64,000 nt of DNA from positions 4,027,001 through 4,091,000 of the forward strand of contig NZ_CP134605.1 in the NCBI RefSeq assembly GCF_031844685.1, in the 5' to 3' direction. The notes under the pieces were generated by a model. That model was not told the origin of the DNA. It ran no database searches and saw only the letters and a program-made list of their open reading frames with translations. A program made the position numbers and the translations under genes. Shown one piece after another: positions 8,718 through 19,898 of the stretch. Origin of the DNA: Streptomyces sp. ITFR-21 (GTDB lineage: Bacteria; Actinomycetota; Actinomycetes; Streptomycetales; Streptomycetaceae). Every line of letters starts with the position of its first letter. The stretch's first letter is position 1.

Positions 8718-9077
8718 GTGAACGCTTACGCGCCCATCCTCGTGCTGGGAGGCATCGCGGCCGGCTTCGCGGTCTTCTCCGTTTTCATGGCCTCGATCAT
8801 CGGGCCGAAACGGTACAACCGGGCCAAGTTGGAAGCCTACGAGTGCGGCATCGAGCCGACGCCCCAGCCGGCCGGCGGCGGTCGCTTCCCGATCAAGTAC
8901 TACCTGACGGCGATGCTCTTCATCGTCTTCGACATCGAGATCGTCTTCCTCTATCCCTGGGCCGTCACCTTCGACCGGCTGGGGATGTTCGGGCTGGTGG
9001 AGATGCTCCTCTTCGTGCTGACCGTCTTCGTCGCCTACGCCTACGTGTGGCGTCGTGGCGGCCTCGAATGGGACTAG
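8718..9077 (+). CDS. nuoA: NADH-quinone oxidoreductase subunit A
   Basis: A 119-residue integral membrane subunit of complex I. Three hydrophobic helices are visible (about residues 5-28, 60-82, 88-108), and the conserved loop contains [13 protein letters not shown]. It helps frame the quinone-access region with NuoH and NuoJ. GTG 8718 is preceded by AAGGAGCGGGGG. It is the first gene of a 14-gene operon and lies about 80 nt downstream of the predicted Rex-controlled promoter. Confidence 0.96.
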   Translation: MNAYAPILVLGGIAAGFAVFSVFMASIIGPKRYNRAKLEAYECGIEPTPQPAGGGRFPIKYYLTAMLFIVFDIEIVFLYPWAVTFDRLGMFGLVEMLLFVLTVFVAYAYVWRRGGLEWD

Positions 9078-9120
9078 GAAACCGGGACTAGGGGACCGAA
9101 GGGGACTCAGGAGCCAACGC

Positions 9121-9675
9121 ATGGGTATCGAAGAGAAACTGCCGAGCGGATTTCTGCTGACGTCGGTGGAGACCGCGGCGGGATGGGTACGTAAGGCGTC
9201 GGTTTTCCCGGCCACCTTCGGACTCGCCTGCTGCGCCATCGAGATGATGACGACAGGCGCCGGGCGCTACGACATGGCCCGGTTCGGCATGGAGGTCTTC
9301 CGCGGCTCGCCGCGGCAGGCCGACCTGATGATCGTGGCGGGCCGGGTCAGCCAGAAGATGGCGCCGGTGCTGCGGCAGGTCTACGACCAGATGCCGAACC
9401 CGAAGTGGGTCATCTCGATGGGCGTCTGCGCCTCCAGCGGCGGGATGTTCAACAACTACGCGATCGTCCAGGGCGTCGACCACGTCGTGCCCGTCGACAT
9501 CTACCTGCCCGGCTGCCCGCCGCGGCCGGAGATGCTGCTCGACGCGATCCTCAAGCTGCACGAGAAGATCCAGCACGGCAAGCTCGGCGTGAACCGCGTG
9601 GAGGCCGCCCGCGAGGCGGAGGAAGCGGCTCTCAAGGCGCTCCCCACCATCGAGATGAAGGGGCTCCTGCGGTGA
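9121..9675 (+). CDS. nuoB: NADH-quinone oxidoreductase subunit B (cluster N2 subunit)
   Basis: A 184-residue protein carrying the ligands of the terminal 4Fe-4S cluster N2: tandem C37-C38 (GLACCAIE), C103 (GVCASSGG) and C132 (LPGCPPRPE). It passes electrons to menaquinone at the junction of the peripheral and membrane arms. ATG 9121 follows GGGGACTCAGGAG, and the longer in-frame upstream sequence is the end of nuoA in another frame. The 4-base GTGA overlap with nuoC suggests translational coupling. Confidence 0.96.
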   Translation: MGIEEKLPSGFLLTSVETAAGWVRKASVFPATFGLACCAIEMMTTGAGRYDMARFGMEVFRGSPRQADLMIVAGRVSQKMAPVLRQVYDQMPNPKWVISMGVCASSGGMFNNYAIVQGVDHVVPVDIYLPGCPPRPEMLLDAILKLHEKIQHGKLGVNRVEAAREAEEAALKALPTIEMKGLLR

Positions 9676-10466
9676 CCACCCCGAACAACGGCACCCCGAA
9701 GAACGGCGCGGGCGACGGCGGCCCGCCCGGCGGCGCCCCCGCCGGTCTGCCCGGCCGGCGCGACGAGGGCGCCGGCGAGGTCATCGGCGTCCGCCACGGC
9801 ATGTTCGGCGGCTCCGGCGAGCACGGCGCCGGCGACACCTCCGGCTACGGCGGCCTGGTCCGCACGGTCCGGCTGCCCGGCGCCGGCAGCCGCCCGTACG
9901 GCGGTCCCCGCGGTGAGACCGGCGAAGGGCCCTTCGACGAGATCGCCGACGAACTCGAGGGCGCCCTGGAGGAGCAGGGCCTGCCGCCGGCCGAGGCGAT
10001 CGAGAAGACCGTGGTGGACCGCGGCGAACTCACCTTCCACATCGCCCGCGAGCACCTGGTCCGGGTGGCCAGGACCCTGCGCGACGACCCGGCGCTGCGC
10101 TTCGAGCTGTGTACCGGCGTCAGCGGGGTGCACTACCCCGGTGACCAGGGCCGCGAGCTGCACGCCGTCTACCACCTGCGCTCGATCACCCACACCCGGC
10201 TGATCCGGCTTGAGGTCGGCGTCCCCGACACCGACCCGCACGTCCCGTCGCTGGTCCCGGTCTACCCGACCAACGACTGGCACGAGCGGGAGACGTACGA
10301 CTTCTTCGGGATCGTCTTCGACGGCCACCCGGCCCTCACCCGGATCATGATGCCGGACGACTGGCCGGGCCACCCGCAGCGCAAGGACTACCCGCTCGGC
10401 GGCATCCCCGTCGAGTACAAGGGCGCCCAGATCCCGGCTCCCGACCAGCGGAGGTCGTACAGCTGA
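9672..10466 (+). CDS. nuoC: NADH-quinone oxidoreductase subunit C
   Basis: A 264-residue peripheral-arm subunit. The first ~95 residues are Gly/Pro-rich and probably disordered. The conserved C-terminal domain carries [20 protein letters not shown] and [17 protein letters not shown], the classic NuoC signature. It packs against NuoD and NuoB. It starts at GTG 9672 within the nuoB stop, and its own stop overlaps the nuoD ATG (TGATG). An N-terminal extension is usual in actinobacterial NuoC. Confidence 0.95.
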   Translation: MTTPNNGTPKNGAGDGGPPGGAPAGLPGRRDEGAGEVIGVRHGMFGGSGEHGAGDTSGYGGLVRTVRLPGAGSRPYGGPRGETGEGPFDEIADELEGALEEQGLPPAEAIEKTVVDRGELTFHIAREHLVRVARTLRDDPALRFELCTGVSGVHYPGDQGRELHAVYHLRSITHTRLIRLEVGVPDTDPHVPSLVPVYPTNDWHERETYDFFGIVFDGHPALTRIMMPDDWPGHPQRKDYPLGGIPVEYKGAQIPAPDQRRSYS

Positions 10467-11812
10467 TGAGCAGCACACACAGCACTCCCCACGCGCCCGC
10501 CCAGGCCGAGGAGCGGGAGACCACCGAAGGCCGGGTCTTCACCGTCACCGGCGGCGACTGGGACGAGCTGGCCGAGTCCGTCGCCAAGGCCGACGACGAG
10601 CGGATCATCGTCAACATGGGGCCGCAGCACCCGTCCACTCACGGCGTGCTCCGGCTGATCCTGGAGATCGACGGCGAGACGGTCACCGAGGCGCGCTCCG
10701 GCATCGGGTACCTGCACACCGGCATCGAGAAGAACATGGAGTTCAGGACCTGGGTCCAGGGCTCCACCTTCGTGACCCGGATGGACTACCTGACGCCGCT
10801 GTTCAACGAGACCGCGTACTGCCTGGCCGTCGAGAAGCTGCTCGGCATCACCGACCAGGTTCCGGACCGGGCCACCGTCATCCGGGTGCTGATGATGGAG
10901 CTCAACCGGATCTCCTCGCACCTGGTCGCCGTCGCCACCGGCGGCATGGAGCTGGGCGCCACCACGATCATGATCTACGGCTTCCGCGACCGCGAGATGA
11001 TCCTCGACATCTTCGAACTGGTCACCGGCCTGCGGATGAACCACGCCTACATCCGGGTCGGCGGCCTCGCCCAGGACCTGCCGCCCGGCGCGGTCGACCA
11101 GGTGCGGGAGTTCGTGAAGAAGTTCCGCAGGAACCTGCCGGAGTACGACAAGCTCGCCACCGGCAACCCGATCTTCAAGGGACGGATGCAGGACGTCGGC
11201 TACCTGGACCTGACCGGCTGCATGGCGCTCGGCGCCACCGGACCGATCCTGCGCGCCGCCGGACTGCCGTACGACCTGCGCAAGGCCGACCCGTACTGCG
11301 GCTACGAGACCTACGACTTCGACATCCCGACCGCCGACAGCTGCGACTCCTACGGCCGCTTCACCGTCCGGCTGCAGGAGATGCGCGAGAGCCTGCGGAT
11401 CGTCGAGCAGTGCCTGGACCGGCTGGCGCCGGGACCGGTGATGGTCGAGGACAAGAAGATCGCCTGGCCCGCGCAGCTCGCGCTCGGCCCCGACGGCCTC
11501 GGCAACTCCCTGGACCACATCAAGAAGATCATGGGCACCTCGATGGAGGCCCTGATCCACCACTTCAAGCTCGTCACCGAGGGCTTCCGGGTGCCGGCCG
11601 GCCAGGCGTACACCGCGGTGGAGTCGGCCAAGGGCGAGCTGGGCGTGCACGTGGTCAGCGACGGCGGCACCCGCCCGTACCGGGTCCACTTCCGCGACCC
11701 CTCCTTCACCAACCTGCAGACCATGGCGGCGATGTGCGAAGGCGGCCAGGTCGCCGACGTCATCGTCGCGGTGGCGTCCATCGACCCCGTGATGGGAGGT
11801 GTCGACCGATGA
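10466..11812 (+). CDS. nuoD: NADH-quinone oxidoreductase subunit D (quinone-site subunit)
   Basis: A 448-residue 49-kDa-type subunit related to the large subunit of NiFe hydrogenases. After a 40-residue variable start it reads [20 protein letters not shown], containing the HPSTHG loop that lines the quinone head-group pocket, then [16 protein letters not shown], and it ends with [19 protein letters not shown]. With NuoB it forms the site where cluster N2 reduces menaquinone. This is the only nuoD in the window, which matters for the second nuo operon. It overlaps nuoC by one base and nuoE by four. Confidence 0.96.
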   Translation: MSSTHSTPHAPAQAEERETTEGRVFTVTGGDWDELAESVAKADDERIIVNMGPQHPSTHGVLRLILEIDGETVTEARSGIGYLHTGIEKNMEFRTWVQGSTFVTRMDYLTPLFNETAYCLAVEKLLGITDQVPDRATVIRVLMMELNRISSHLVAVATGGMELGATTIMIYGFRDREMILDIFELVTGLRMNHAYIRVGGLAQDLPPGAVDQVREFVKKFRRNLPEYDKLATGNPIFKGRMQDVGYLDLTGCMALGATGPILRAAGLPYDLRKADPYCGYETYDFDIPTADSCDSYGRFTVRLQEMRESLRIVEQCLDRLAPGPVMVEDKKIAWPAQLALGPDGLGNSLDHIKKIMGTSMEALIHHFKLVTEGFRVPAGQAYTAVESAKGELGVHVVSDGGTRPYRVHFRDPSFTNLQTMAAMCEGGQVADVIVAVASIDPVMGGVDR

Positions 11813-12723
11813 CAGAAGTCGCCCTGGGCCTTCCGCAGCTGCCCGCGCCCGACTTCCCGGCCGACGTCCGGGCCCGGCTGGAGACCGACGCCAAGGAGGT
11901 GATCGCCCGCTATCCCGGCTCGCGCAGCGCCCTGCTGCCGCTGCTGCACCTGGTGCAGTCCGAGGAGGGGTACGTCTCCCGCACCGGCATCCGCTTCTGC
12001 GCCGAGCTGCTGGACCTCACCACCGCCGAGGTCACCGCGGTCGCGACCTTCTACACCATGTACCGCCGCAAGCCCTCGGGCGACTACCAGGTCGGCGTCT
12101 GCACCAACACGCTGTGCGCCGTCATGGGCGGTGACGCCATCTTCGACGAGCTCAAGCAGTACCTCGGCGTCGGCAACGACGAGACCACCGCGGACGGCAA
12201 GGTCACCCTCGAACACATCGAGTGCAACGCGGCCTGCGACTTCGCCCCGGTGGTGATGGTCAACTGGGAGTTCTTCGACAACCAGGACCCGCAGTCGGCC
12301 AAGCAGCTGGTGGACGACCTGATCGCCGGCCGCGAGGTCCGCCCGACCCGCGGCGCGCCGCTGTGCACGTACAAGGAGACCGCCCGCATTCTGGCCGGCT
12401 TCCCCGACCAGCGGCCCGGCGCCAACGACGCCACCGGCGGCGCCGGCCCGGCCTCGCTGGCCGGCCTCAGGCTGCACCGCGGCGACGGGGCGCCGGCCAA
12501 GGTCGTCGGCCAGCGCGCCGAGCCGCCCGCCGAGGACGCCGGCACGTACGCCACGCCGACCTCCCCGTCGCCCGCCCAGCACCTCAGCTCGCACGACGCG
12601 CCGCTGCCGACCGCCGAGTCCGCCCCGGCCCACCCCGCGGACCCGGTGGCAGACAACTCCGCCGCCGACCGGAACGCCGCGAACGGCACCGGCCGGAACG
12701 GCACCGAGGAGGAGAGCGAGTGA
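11809..12723 (+). CDS. nuoE: NADH-quinone oxidoreductase subunit E
   Basis: A 304-residue thioredoxin-fold subunit of the NADH-oxidising module. The 2Fe-2S cluster N1a ligands are C98 and C103 (CTNTLC) and C139 and C143 (CNAAC). The core ends near residue 190 ([20 protein letters not shown]); the remaining ~110 residues are Ala/Pro/Asn-rich and probably disordered, making the protein nearly twice the E. coli length. ATG 11809 overlaps the nuoD stop (ATGA), and the stop shares a base with the nuoF ATG. Confidence 0.95.
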   Translation: MTEVALGLPQLPAPDFPADVRARLETDAKEVIARYPGSRSALLPLLHLVQSEEGYVSRTGIRFCAELLDLTTAEVTAVATFYTMYRRKPSGDYQVGVCTNTLCAVMGGDAIFDELKQYLGVGNDETTADGKVTLEHIECNAACDFAPVVMVNWEFFDNQDPQSAKQLVDDLIAGREVRPTRGAPLCTYKETARILAGFPDQRPGANDATGGAGPASLAGLRLHRGDGAPAKVVGQRAEPPAEDAGTYATPTSPSPAQHLSSHDAPLPTAESAPAHPADPVADNSAADRNAANGTGRNGTEEESE

Positions 12724-14057
12724 TGACCGCGGAACCGGCCGAGAAGCTGCTCGCACCCGTACTGTCGGCGTTCTGGGACGACCCGCGGTCATGGACGCTG
12801 GACACCTACCGCAGGCACGAGGGCTACGAGGCCCTCACCAAGGCGCTCGCCATGGCGCCCGACGACCTGATCGCGTACGTCAAGGACTCCGGACTGCGCG
12901 GCCGCGGCGGCGCCGGCTTCCCCACCGGGATGAAGTGGCAGTTCATCCCGCAGGGCGACGGCAAACCGCACTACCTCGTCGTCAACGCCGACGAGTCCGA
13001 GCCCGGGACCTGCAAGGACATCCCGCTGCTCTTCGCCAACCCGCACGCGCTGATCGAAGGCATCGTGATCGCCTGCTACGCGATCCGCTCCCACCACGCC
13101 TTCATCTATCTCCGCGGTGAGGTGGTGCCCGTGCTGCGCCGGCTGCACGAGGCGGTACGCGAGGCGTACGAGGCCGGATACCTCGGCGAGAACATCAACG
13201 GCAGCGGCTTCGACCTGGAACTCACCGTGCACGCCGGCGCCGGCGCGTACATCTGCGGTGAGGAGACCGCGCTGCTGGACTCCCTGGAGGGCCGGCGCGG
13301 CCAGCCGAGGCTGCGGCCGCCGTTCCCCGCGGTGGAGGGGCTCTACGCCTGCCCCACCGTGGTGAACAACGTGGAGTCGATCGCGTCGGTTCCCGCGATC
13401 ATCCAGCGCGGCAAGGAGTGGTTCAAGTCGATGGGCAGCGAGAAGTCCCCGGGCTTCACGCTGTACTCGCTGTCCGGCCACGTCGCCCGCCCCGGCCAGT
13501 ACGAGGCGCCGCTCGGCATCACGCTGCGGCAGCTGCTCGACCTGAGCGGCGGGATCCGGCCGGGCCACCGGCTGAAGTTCTGGACCCCGGGCGGCTCCTC
13601 CACCCCAATGTTCACCGACGAGCACCTGGACGTGCCGCTGGACTACGAGGGGGTCGGCGCGGCCGGCTCCATGCTCGGCACCAAGGCGCTGCAGTGCTTC
13701 GACGAGACGACGTGCGTGGTGCGGGCCGTCACCCGGTGGACCGAGTTCTACGCCCACGAGTCGTGCGGCAAGTGCACGCCGTGCCGCGAGGGCACCTACT
13801 GGCTGGTCCAGCTGCTGCGCGACATCGAGGCCGGCAAGGGCCGGCCCGAAGACCTCGACAAGCTCAACGACATCGCCGACAACATCAACGGCAAGTCCTT
13901 CTGCGCGCTCGGCGACGGAGCCGCCGCCCCGATCTTCTCCTCGCTCAAGTACTTCCGCGCGGAGTACGAGGAGCACATCGAGCACAAGGGCTGCCCCTTC
14001 GACCCGGCCCGCTCCACCGCCTGGGCCGACAAGTCCCGTACGGAGGCCCTCGCGTGA
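12723..14057 (+). CDS. nuoF: NADH-quinone oxidoreductase subunit F (NADH/FMN subunit)
   Basis: A 444-residue subunit that oxidises NADH through FMN. The NADH loop is [16 protein letters not shown] (residues 58-72), the FMN region contains [14 protein letters not shown] (87-99) and [13 protein letters not shown], and cluster N3 is held by C348, C351, C354 (SCGKCTPC) and C394. All key residues are present. ATG 12723 is preferred to the adjacent in-frame GTG 12720; GAGGAGAG lies upstream. The stop overlaps the nuoG GTG by four bases. Confidence 0.96.
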   Translation: MTAEPAEKLLAPVLSAFWDDPRSWTLDTYRRHEGYEALTKALAMAPDDLIAYVKDSGLRGRGGAGFPTGMKWQFIPQGDGKPHYLVVNADESEPGTCKDIPLLFANPHALIEGIVIACYAIRSHHAFIYLRGEVVPVLRRLHEAVREAYEAGYLGENINGSGFDLELTVHAGAGAYICGEETALLDSLEGRRGQPRLRPPFPAVEGLYACPTVVNNVESIASVPAIIQRGKEWFKSMGSEKSPGFTLYSLSGHVARPGQYEAPLGITLRQLLDLSGGIRPGHRLKFWTPGGSSTPMFTDEHLDVPLDYEGVGAAGSMLGTKALQCFDETTCVVRAVTRWTEFYAHESCGKCTPCREGTYWLVQLLRDIEAGKGRPEDLDKLNDIADNINGKSFCALGDGAAAPIFSSLKYFRAEYEEHIEHKGCPFDPARSTAWADKSRTEALA

Positions 14058-16528
14058 CCGTCACTACCAGCGCACCCTCCGGAGGAGCGGCGGCCGTGCC
14101 GCCGGAGAACCTGATCGCCGTCACCATCGACGGCATCGGGATCTCCGTCCCCAAGGGCACCCTTGTCATCCGGGCCGCCGAGATGCTCGGCATCGAGGTA
14201 CCGCGGTTCTGCGACCACCCGCTGCTCGACCCGGTGGGCGCCTGCCGCCAGTGCATCGTCGAGATCGAGGGCCAGCGCAAGCCCGTCGCGTCCTGCACCA
14301 TCACCTGCACCGACGGCATGGTGATCTCCACCCAGCTCTCCTCGCCGGTCGCCCGGAAGGCGCAGCGCGGCGTGATGGAGCTGCTGCTGATCAACCACCC
14401 GTTGGACTGCCCGGTCTGCGACAAGGGCGGCGAGTGCCCGCTGCAGAACCAGGCGATGCAGGTCGGCGAGCCGGACACCCGGTTCCAGGGCCGCAAGCGC
14501 ACCTACGACAAGCCGGTGCCGATCTCGGCGCAGGTGCTGCTGGACCGCGAGCGGTGCGTGCTGTGCGCGCGCTGCACCCGCTTCAGCCAGCAGATCGCCG
14601 GCGACCCGATGATCGAACTGCTGGAGCGCGGCGCGCTGGAGCAGGTCGGCACCGGCGCCGGCGACCCGTTCCAGTCGTACTTCTCCGGCAACACCATCCA
14701 GATCTGCCCGGTGGGCGCGCTCACCTCCGCCGCGTACCGCTTCCGCTCCCGGCCGTTCGACCTGGTGTCGTCGCCGTCGGTGTGCGAGCACTGCGCCGGC
14801 GGCTGCGCCACCCGGACCGACCACCGGCGCGGCAAGGTGATGCGGCGGCTGGCCGGCAACGACCCGGAGGTCAACGAGGAGTGGCTGTGCGACAAGGGCC
14901 GCTTCGGCTTCCGGTACGCGCAGCGGCCCGACCGGATCAGCCACCCGCTGGTCCGCGGCGCCGACGGTGAACTGGCCGCCGCCAGCTGGCCCGAGGCGCT
15001 GGCCGCAGCCGCCGCCGGGCTGACCGCGGCGGCCGGCCGGGCGGCGGTGCTGACCGGCGGCCGGCTCACCGTCGAGGACTCCTACGCCTACGCCAAGTTC
15101 GCCCGGGTGGTGCTCGGCACCAACGACGTGGACTTCCGGGCCCGCGCGCACTCCGCCGAGGAGGCCGCCTTCCTGGCCGCCCGGGTGGCCGGCCGCGGCC
15201 ACGACCTGGACCGCTCCGGCATCACCAACCGGCTGCTGGAGAAGGCGCCGACCGTCCTGCTGGCCGGCCTGGAGGCCGAGGAGGAGGCCCCCGGGGTCTT
15301 CCTGCGGCTGCGCAAGGCGTACCGCAAGTTCAAGCAGCAGACGTACGCGCTTGCCACCCACGCCAGCCGCGGCCTGGACAAGGCGGGCGGCATCCTGCTG
15401 CCGGCCGCGCCCGGCACCGAACCGGAGTGGCTGGACGCGCTGGCGGGCGGGGTCGGTCTGGACGAGGCCGGCCGGCTGGCCGCCGCGGCGCTGCGCGCCG
15501 AGGGCTCGGTCATCCTGGTCGGCGAGCGGCTGGCCGCCGTGCCCGGCGGGCTGACCGCCGCGATCCGGCTGGCCGCGGCCACCGGCGCCGAGCTGGCGTG
15601 GATCCCGCGCCGGGCCGGCGAGCGCGGCGCGGTCGAGGCCGGCGCGCTGCCCGGACTGCTGCCCGGCGGCCGGCCGGTCACCGACCCGCGGGGCCGCGAG
15701 GAGGTGGCCGCGATCTGGGGCGTAACCGCGCTGCCCACCCGCGCGGGCCGCGACACCGACCAGATCATCGCCGCGGCGGCGGACGGCGGACTCGCCGCGC
15801 TCGTCGTCGGCGGCGTCGAGGTCGCCGACCTGCCCGACCCGGCGCTGGCCCGCCGGGCGCTGGACGCGGTGGGCTTCCTGGTCAGCCTGGAGCAGCGGCC
15901 CAGCGAGGTCACCGAGCGCGCCGACGTGGTACTCCCGGTCGCCGCGGTGGCCGAGAAGTCCGGCGCGTTCCTCAACTGGGAGGGCCGGCTGCGGCTGTTC
16001 GAGGCCGCGATCAAGCCGGACCAGGCCACCACCCGGCACCAGCTGCCGGACGCCCGGGTGCTGACCATGCTCGCCGACGCCCTCGATGTGTCGCTGGGCC
16101 TGGCCGAGGTCCGGCAGGCGCGCGCCGAACTCGACCGGCTCTCCGGCTGGTCGGGCACGTACGGCACCCCGCCGGCCGAGACGTCCGTGGCGCTGCCGCG
16201 GCCCGAAGCGGGCCAGGCGGTGCTCGCCGGCCACCGGCTGCTGCTCGACCAGGGCCGGCTCCAGGACGGCGACGAGGCCCTGGCCGCCACCCGGCACGCC
16301 GCGGTGGCCCGGCTGTCGGCCGCGACCGCGGCGGAGGCGGGCCTGGCGGCGGGCGACCCGGTACGGGTCACCGGACCGGCCGGCACGGTCACGCTGCCTC
16401 TGGTGGTCACCCCGATGCCTAACCGGGTGGTCTGGGTGCCGCTCAACTCCGTCTCGGGCGGCGTGGCGTCCGACACCGGCGTCCGCCCCGGCCAGGTCGT
16501 CGGCATCGGCCCGGAGGTGGCCGAATGA
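14054..16528 (+). CDS. nuoG: NADH-quinone oxidoreductase subunit G
   Basis: An 824-residue iron-sulfur subunit. Visible ligands are C53, C64, C67 and C81 (likely 2Fe-2S N1b), H115, C119, C122 and C128 (N5), C168, C171, C174 and C218 (N4), and C244, C247, C251 and C279 (the extra N7 cluster known from E. coli and Thermus). The rest is a degenerate molybdopterin-oxidoreductase domain ending in [12 protein letters not shown], which probably binds no cofactor. It carries electrons from NuoF/E to NuoI. GTG 14054 overlaps the nuoF stop. Confidence 0.95.
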   Translation: MTVTTSAPSGGAAAVPPENLIAVTIDGIGISVPKGTLVIRAAEMLGIEVPRFCDHPLLDPVGACRQCIVEIEGQRKPVASCTITCTDGMVISTQLSSPVARKAQRGVMELLLINHPLDCPVCDKGGECPLQNQAMQVGEPDTRFQGRKRTYDKPVPISAQVLLDRERCVLCARCTRFSQQIAGDPMIELLERGALEQVGTGAGDPFQSYFSGNTIQICPVGALTSAAYRFRSRPFDLVSSPSVCEHCAGGCATRTDHRRGKVMRRLAGNDPEVNEEWLCDKGRFGFRYAQRPDRISHPLVRGADGELAAASWPEALAAAAAGLTAAAGRAAVLTGGRLTVEDSYAYAKFARVVLGTNDVDFRARAHSAEEAAFLAARVAGRGHDLDRSGITNRLLEKAPTVLLAGLEAEEEAPGVFLRLRKAYRKFKQQTYALATHASRGLDKAGGILLPAAPGTEPEWLDALAGGVGLDEAGRLAAAALRAEGSVILVGERLAAVPGGLTAAIRLAAATGAELAWIPRRAGERGAVEAGALPGLLPGGRPVTDPRGREEVAAIWGVTALPTRAGRDTDQIIAAAADGGLAALVVGGVEVADLPDPALARRALDAVGFLVSLEQRPSEVTERADVVLPVAAVAEKSGAFLNWEGRLRLFEAAIKPDQATTRHQLPDARVLTMLADALDVSLGLAEVRQARAELDRLSGWSGTYGTPPAETSVALPRPEAGQAVLAGHRLLLDQGRLQDGDEALAATRHAAVARLSAATAAEAGLAAGDPVRVTGPAGTVTLPLVVTPMPNRVVWVPLNSVSGGVASDTGVRPGQVVGIGPEVAE

Positions 16529-16667
16529 ACGCGACGAGCCGTGGAGCCGGGACGAACCGGACGAGCCAGACGAGCCGGATGGACAGCCCGACGTCGGCTC
16601 GCCGCCGCTGGGCCGGCCGGCCGCGGCCGAGCTCCGCCGCGGCGGAAAAGTGTGCGGAGGCACAGTC
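16529..16667 (+). other. 139-bp spacer between nuoG and nuoH with GACGAGCC-type repeats
   Basis: This is the only large gap in the nuoA-K part of the operon. The first half (16530-16585) repeats variants of GACGAGCC, and a GGAGG ribosome-binding site for nuoH is at 16656-16660. I see no promoter or terminator. Read in the nuoH frame it would encode Asp/Glu/Pro repeats, but no start codon fits. Confidence 0.5.
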
Positions 16668-18044
16668 ATGAGCGCATCGCTCGCGGCCACCACCGAGAAC
16701 CTGTCGTTCTTCGGGACCGACACCTGGTGGCTGATCCTCATCAAGGCAGTGTTCTGCTTCGCCTTCGCGATGCTGACCGTGCTGTTCTCCATCGTGTGGG
16801 AGCGCAAGGTCGTCGCCTGGATGCAGCTGCGCATCGGCCCCAACCGGCACGGGCCCTGGGGCATGCTCCAGTCGCTCGCCGACGGCGTCAAGCTGATGCT
16901 GAAGGAAGACCTCGTCGTCAAGCGCGCGGACAAGGTGGTGTTCATCCTCGCGCCGGTCGTCGCGGCGATCCCGGCCTTCATGTCGTTCGCGGTGATCCCC
17001 TTCGGCCCCGCCGACAACGAGGTGTCCGTCTTCGGACAGCGCACCGCGCTGCAGCTCACCGACCTGCCGATCGGCATCCTGTTCATCCTGGCCACGGCCT
17101 CGGTCGGCATCTACGGCATCGTGCTCGCCGGCTGGTCGTCCGGCTCCACGTACCCGCTGCTCGGCGGCCTGCGCGCGTCCGCCCAGATGATCTCCTACGA
17201 GATCGCGATGGGCCTGTCCTTCGCGGCGGTCTTCCTCTACTCCGGCTCGATGTCCACCTCGACCATCGTCGAGGCCCAGCACGACCGCTGGTACGTCATC
17301 CTGCTGCCGGTGTCGTTCGTCATCTACATCTTCACGATGATCGGCGAGACCAACCGCGCCCCCTTCGACATGCCCGAGTCCGAGGGCGACCTGGTCGGCG
17401 GCTTCAACACCGAGTACAGCTCGATCAAGTTCGCGCTGTTCATGCTGGCCGAGTACGTCAACATGGTGACCGTCTCGGCGGTGGCCACCACCCTCTTCCT
17501 CGGCGGCTGGCGCGCGCCCTGGCCGATCTCCACCTTCTGGGAGGGCGCGAACCACGGCTGGTGGCCGATGCTCTGGTTCGTCGTCAAGGTCCAGCTGCTG
17601 CTGTTCTTCTTCATCTGGCTGCGCGGCACCCTGCCCCGGGTCCGCTACGACCAGCTGATGAAGCTCGGCTGGAAGGTGCTGATCCCGGTCTCCATGGTCT
17701 GGCTGATGCTGGTGGCCGCGGTCCGCGCGATGCGCAACGAGAACTACGACTTCACCAGGATCGTGCTCTACATCGGCGGCGCGGTCCTCGCGCTGCTGCT
17801 GATCTCGCTGCTGGTGGACCTGTTCCGGGACCGCGGGGACAAGCCGCAGACCGGCGGCCCGCTCGCGCCACCGCAGCGGTTCGACCCGATGGCCGGCGGC
17901 TATCCCGTGCCGCCGCTGCCGGGACAACAGGCGGAGCGGGTACCGCGCCGCCCCAGCCGGGCACAGCCCCAACTCGTCGGCGCGCCCGGACCGTCGGGCG
18001 CGGACGACGCCCAGACGGACAAGAAGGAGGACGGCGATGCCTGA
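16668..18044 (+). CDS. nuoH: NADH-quinone oxidoreductase subunit H
   Basis: A 458-residue membrane subunit that closes the quinone channel. Eight to nine hydrophobic helices are visible. The loop after the first helix has the family motif [20 protein letters not shown], and the acidic loop is [20 protein letters not shown]. About 90 residues after the last helix are Pro/Gln-rich and unlike E. coli NuoH, probably a cytoplasmic tail. ATG 16668 has GGAGG 7 nt upstream. The end overlaps nuoI by 8 bp. Confidence 0.96.
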   Translation: MSASLAATTENLSFFGTDTWWLILIKAVFCFAFAMLTVLFSIVWERKVVAWMQLRIGPNRHGPWGMLQSLADGVKLMLKEDLVVKRADKVVFILAPVVAAIPAFMSFAVIPFGPADNEVSVFGQRTALQLTDLPIGILFILATASVGIYGIVLAGWSSGSTYPLLGGLRASAQMISYEIAMGLSFAAVFLYSGSMSTSTIVEAQHDRWYVILLPVSFVIYIFTMIGETNRAPFDMPESEGDLVGGFNTEYSSIKFALFMLAEYVNMVTVSAVATTLFLGGWRAPWPISTFWEGANHGWWPMLWFVVKVQLLLFFFIWLRGTLPRVRYDQLMKLGWKVLIPVSMVWLMLVAAVRAMRNENYDFTRIVLYIGGAVLALLLISLLVDLFRDRGDKPQTGGPLAPPQRFDPMAGGYPVPPLPGQQAERVPRRPSRAQPQLVGAPGPSGADDAQTDKKEDGDA

Positions 18045-18693
18045 GTTCCTCGGCCCGGTCGCAGGCTTCGGCGTGACCTTCAAGGCCATGTTCAAGAAGC
18101 GGCTCACCGAGCAGTACCCGGAGTACAAGAAGCCGACCGCACCGCGCTTCCACGGCCGCCACCAGCTCAACCGGCACCCGGACGGCCTGGAGAAGTGCGT
18201 CGGCTGCGAACTGTGCGCCTGGGCCTGCCCGGCGGACGCGATCTACGTGGAGGGCGCGGACAACACCGACGAGGAGCGCTACTCCCCGGGTGAGCGCTAC
18301 GGCCGCGTCTACCAGATCAACTACGCGCGCTGCATCCTGTGCGGCCTGTGCATCGAGGCGTGCCCGACCAGGGCGCTCACCATGACCAACGAGTACGAGC
18401 TCGCCGACCGGACCCGCGAGTCGCTGATCTTCACCAAGGAGCAGCTGCTGGCCGGCCTCGAGGAGGGCATGGTCGAGTCGCCGCACTCGATCTTCCCGGG
18501 CATGGACGAGGGCGACTACTACCGCGGCGCGGTCACCGAGGCGGCGCCCGGCACCGTACGGCAGGTGGCGGTCTCCAAGGGCGAGACGCCGGAGCCGGCG
18601 GAGGCGCCCGAGGAGAGCGCGGCCACCGAGGCGCCCGAGGTCGTCCCGGCGCCCGGCGGGTCGCAGCCGGCCGGAACGGGGGCCGAGGTATGA
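18037..18693 (+). CDS. nuoI: NADH-quinone oxidoreductase subunit I
   Basis: A 218-residue subunit with two 4Fe-4S clusters (N6a and N6b). The ligands are C54, C57, C60, C64 ([12 protein letters not shown]) and C99, C102, C105, C109 ([12 protein letters not shown]). It relays electrons from NuoG to NuoB. The last ~55 residues are Glu/Ala/Pro-rich. The ATG at 18037 overlaps the nuoH end by 8 bp, and the stop overlaps nuoJ (ATGA). Confidence 0.96.
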   Translation: MPEFLGPVAGFGVTFKAMFKKRLTEQYPEYKKPTAPRFHGRHQLNRHPDGLEKCVGCELCAWACPADAIYVEGADNTDEERYSPGERYGRVYQINYARCILCGLCIEACPTRALTMTNEYELADRTRESLIFTKEQLLAGLEEGMVESPHSIFPGMDEGDYYRGAVTEAAPGTVRQVAVSKGETPEPAEAPEESAATEAPEVVPAPGGSQPAGTGAEV

Positions 18694-19589
18694 GCGCCCT
18701 CGCCGCCGCCGCGTCGCAGACCTCTACCGGCGAGGCCGTCCAGTTCTGGGTGCTCGGCACCGTCGCCGTCATCGGCGCGCTCGGCACCGTCCTGATGAAG
18801 AAGTCGGTGCACAGCGCCCTGTCGCTGGCCGGCACCATGATCGTGCTCGCGGTGTTCTACCTCGCCCAGGGCGCGTACTTCCTGGGCATCGTGCAGATCG
18901 TCGTCTACACCGGCGCGATCATGATGCTGTTCCTCTTCGTGGTCATGCTGGTCGGCATCACCGCCGCCGACTCCCTCAAGGAGACGCTCAAGGGCCAGCG
19001 CTGGATGGCCGCGATCTGCGGCCTCGGCTTCGGCATCCTGCTGATCGCCGGCATCGCCAACGCCTCGCTGGACACCTTCGCCGGCACCGGGCAGGCCGAC
19101 GCCGCCGGCGGCGGCAACGTCCAGGGCCTGGCCAAGCTGGTCTTCACCCAGTACGTGTGGGCGTTCGAGATCACCGGCGCGCTGCTGATCACCGCGGCGA
19201 TCGGCGCGATGGTGCTCACCCACCGGGAGCGCACCGAGGAACGCAGCACCCAGCGCCAGCTGTCCGAGGCGCGGGTGCGGGCCGGCCTCCAGGTCACCCC
19301 GCTGCCCGCGCCCGGCACCTACGCCCGGCACAACGCGGTCGACATCCCCGGCCTGCTGCCCGACGGCACCGTCTCCGAGCTGTCGGTCAGCTCCACGCTG
19401 CGCGAGCGCGGCCAGATCCGCGACGTGTCCGGTGACGCGATGCGGCGGCTGGCGGCGCTGGAGCAGCGTTCCGAGGAGTGGCTGGAGCGCGACGAGCCGG
19501 AACGCCCGGTGCTGCCGGTCCGCGAGGACACCGACCGGGCCGCCGAGCGGATCCGCGACGCCGACCGCGCCGAGAGGGGTGCCAAGTGA
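18690..19589 (+). CDS. nuoJ: NADH-quinone oxidoreductase subunit J
   Basis: A 299-residue membrane subunit. Five hydrophobic helices occupy residues ~10-180, including [19 protein letters not shown], which resembles the helix containing the pi-bulge that couples quinone chemistry to proton movement. The C-terminal ~115 residues are charged and soluble ([20 protein letters not shown]), an actinobacterial extension. It is translationally coupled to nuoI and nuoK by 4-base overlaps. Confidence 0.94.
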   Translation: MSALAAAASQTSTGEAVQFWVLGTVAVIGALGTVLMKKSVHSALSLAGTMIVLAVFYLAQGAYFLGIVQIVVYTGAIMMLFLFVVMLVGITAADSLKETLKGQRWMAAICGLGFGILLIAGIANASLDTFAGTGQADAAGGGNVQGLAKLVFTQYVWAFEITGALLITAAIGAMVLTHRERTEERSTQRQLSEARVRAGLQVTPLPAPGTYARHNAVDIPGLLPDGTVSELSVSSTLRERGQIRDVSGDAMRRLAALEQRSEEWLERDEPERPVLPVREDTDRAAERIRDADRAERGAK

Positions 19590-19885
19590 ATCCGGCCAAC
19601 TACCTGTACCTGGCCGCGCTGCTGTTCACCATCGGCGCCGCCGGGGTGCTGGTCCGGCGCAACGCGATCGTGGTCTTCATGTGCGTCGAGCTGATGCTGA
19701 ACGCGTGCAACCTGGCGTTCGTCACCTTCTCGCGGCTGCACGGCAACCTGGGCGGCCAGGTGATCGCCTTCTTCACGATGGTCGTCGCCGCAGCCGAGGT
19801 CGTGGTCGGCCTGGCGATCATCGTGTCGATCTTCCGTTCCCGCCACTCGGCCTCGGTCGACGACGCCAATCTGATGAAGCTGTAG
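19586..19885 (+). CDS. nuoK: NADH-quinone oxidoreductase subunit K
   Basis: A 99-residue three-helix subunit related to MrpC. It has the conserved [16 protein letters not shown] segment with the key membrane glutamate, and the third helix contains [15 protein letters not shown] with a second conserved glutamate. Both belong to the central proton path. The start is GTG 19586 inside the nuoJ stop; 13 bp separate it from nuoL. Confidence 0.96.
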   Translation: MNPANYLYLAALLFTIGAAGVLVRRNAIVVFMCVELMLNACNLAFVTFSRLHGNLGGQVIAFFTMVVAAAEVVVGLAIIVSIFRSRHSASVDDANLMKL

Positions 19886-19898
19886 AGGGGCTGCGACA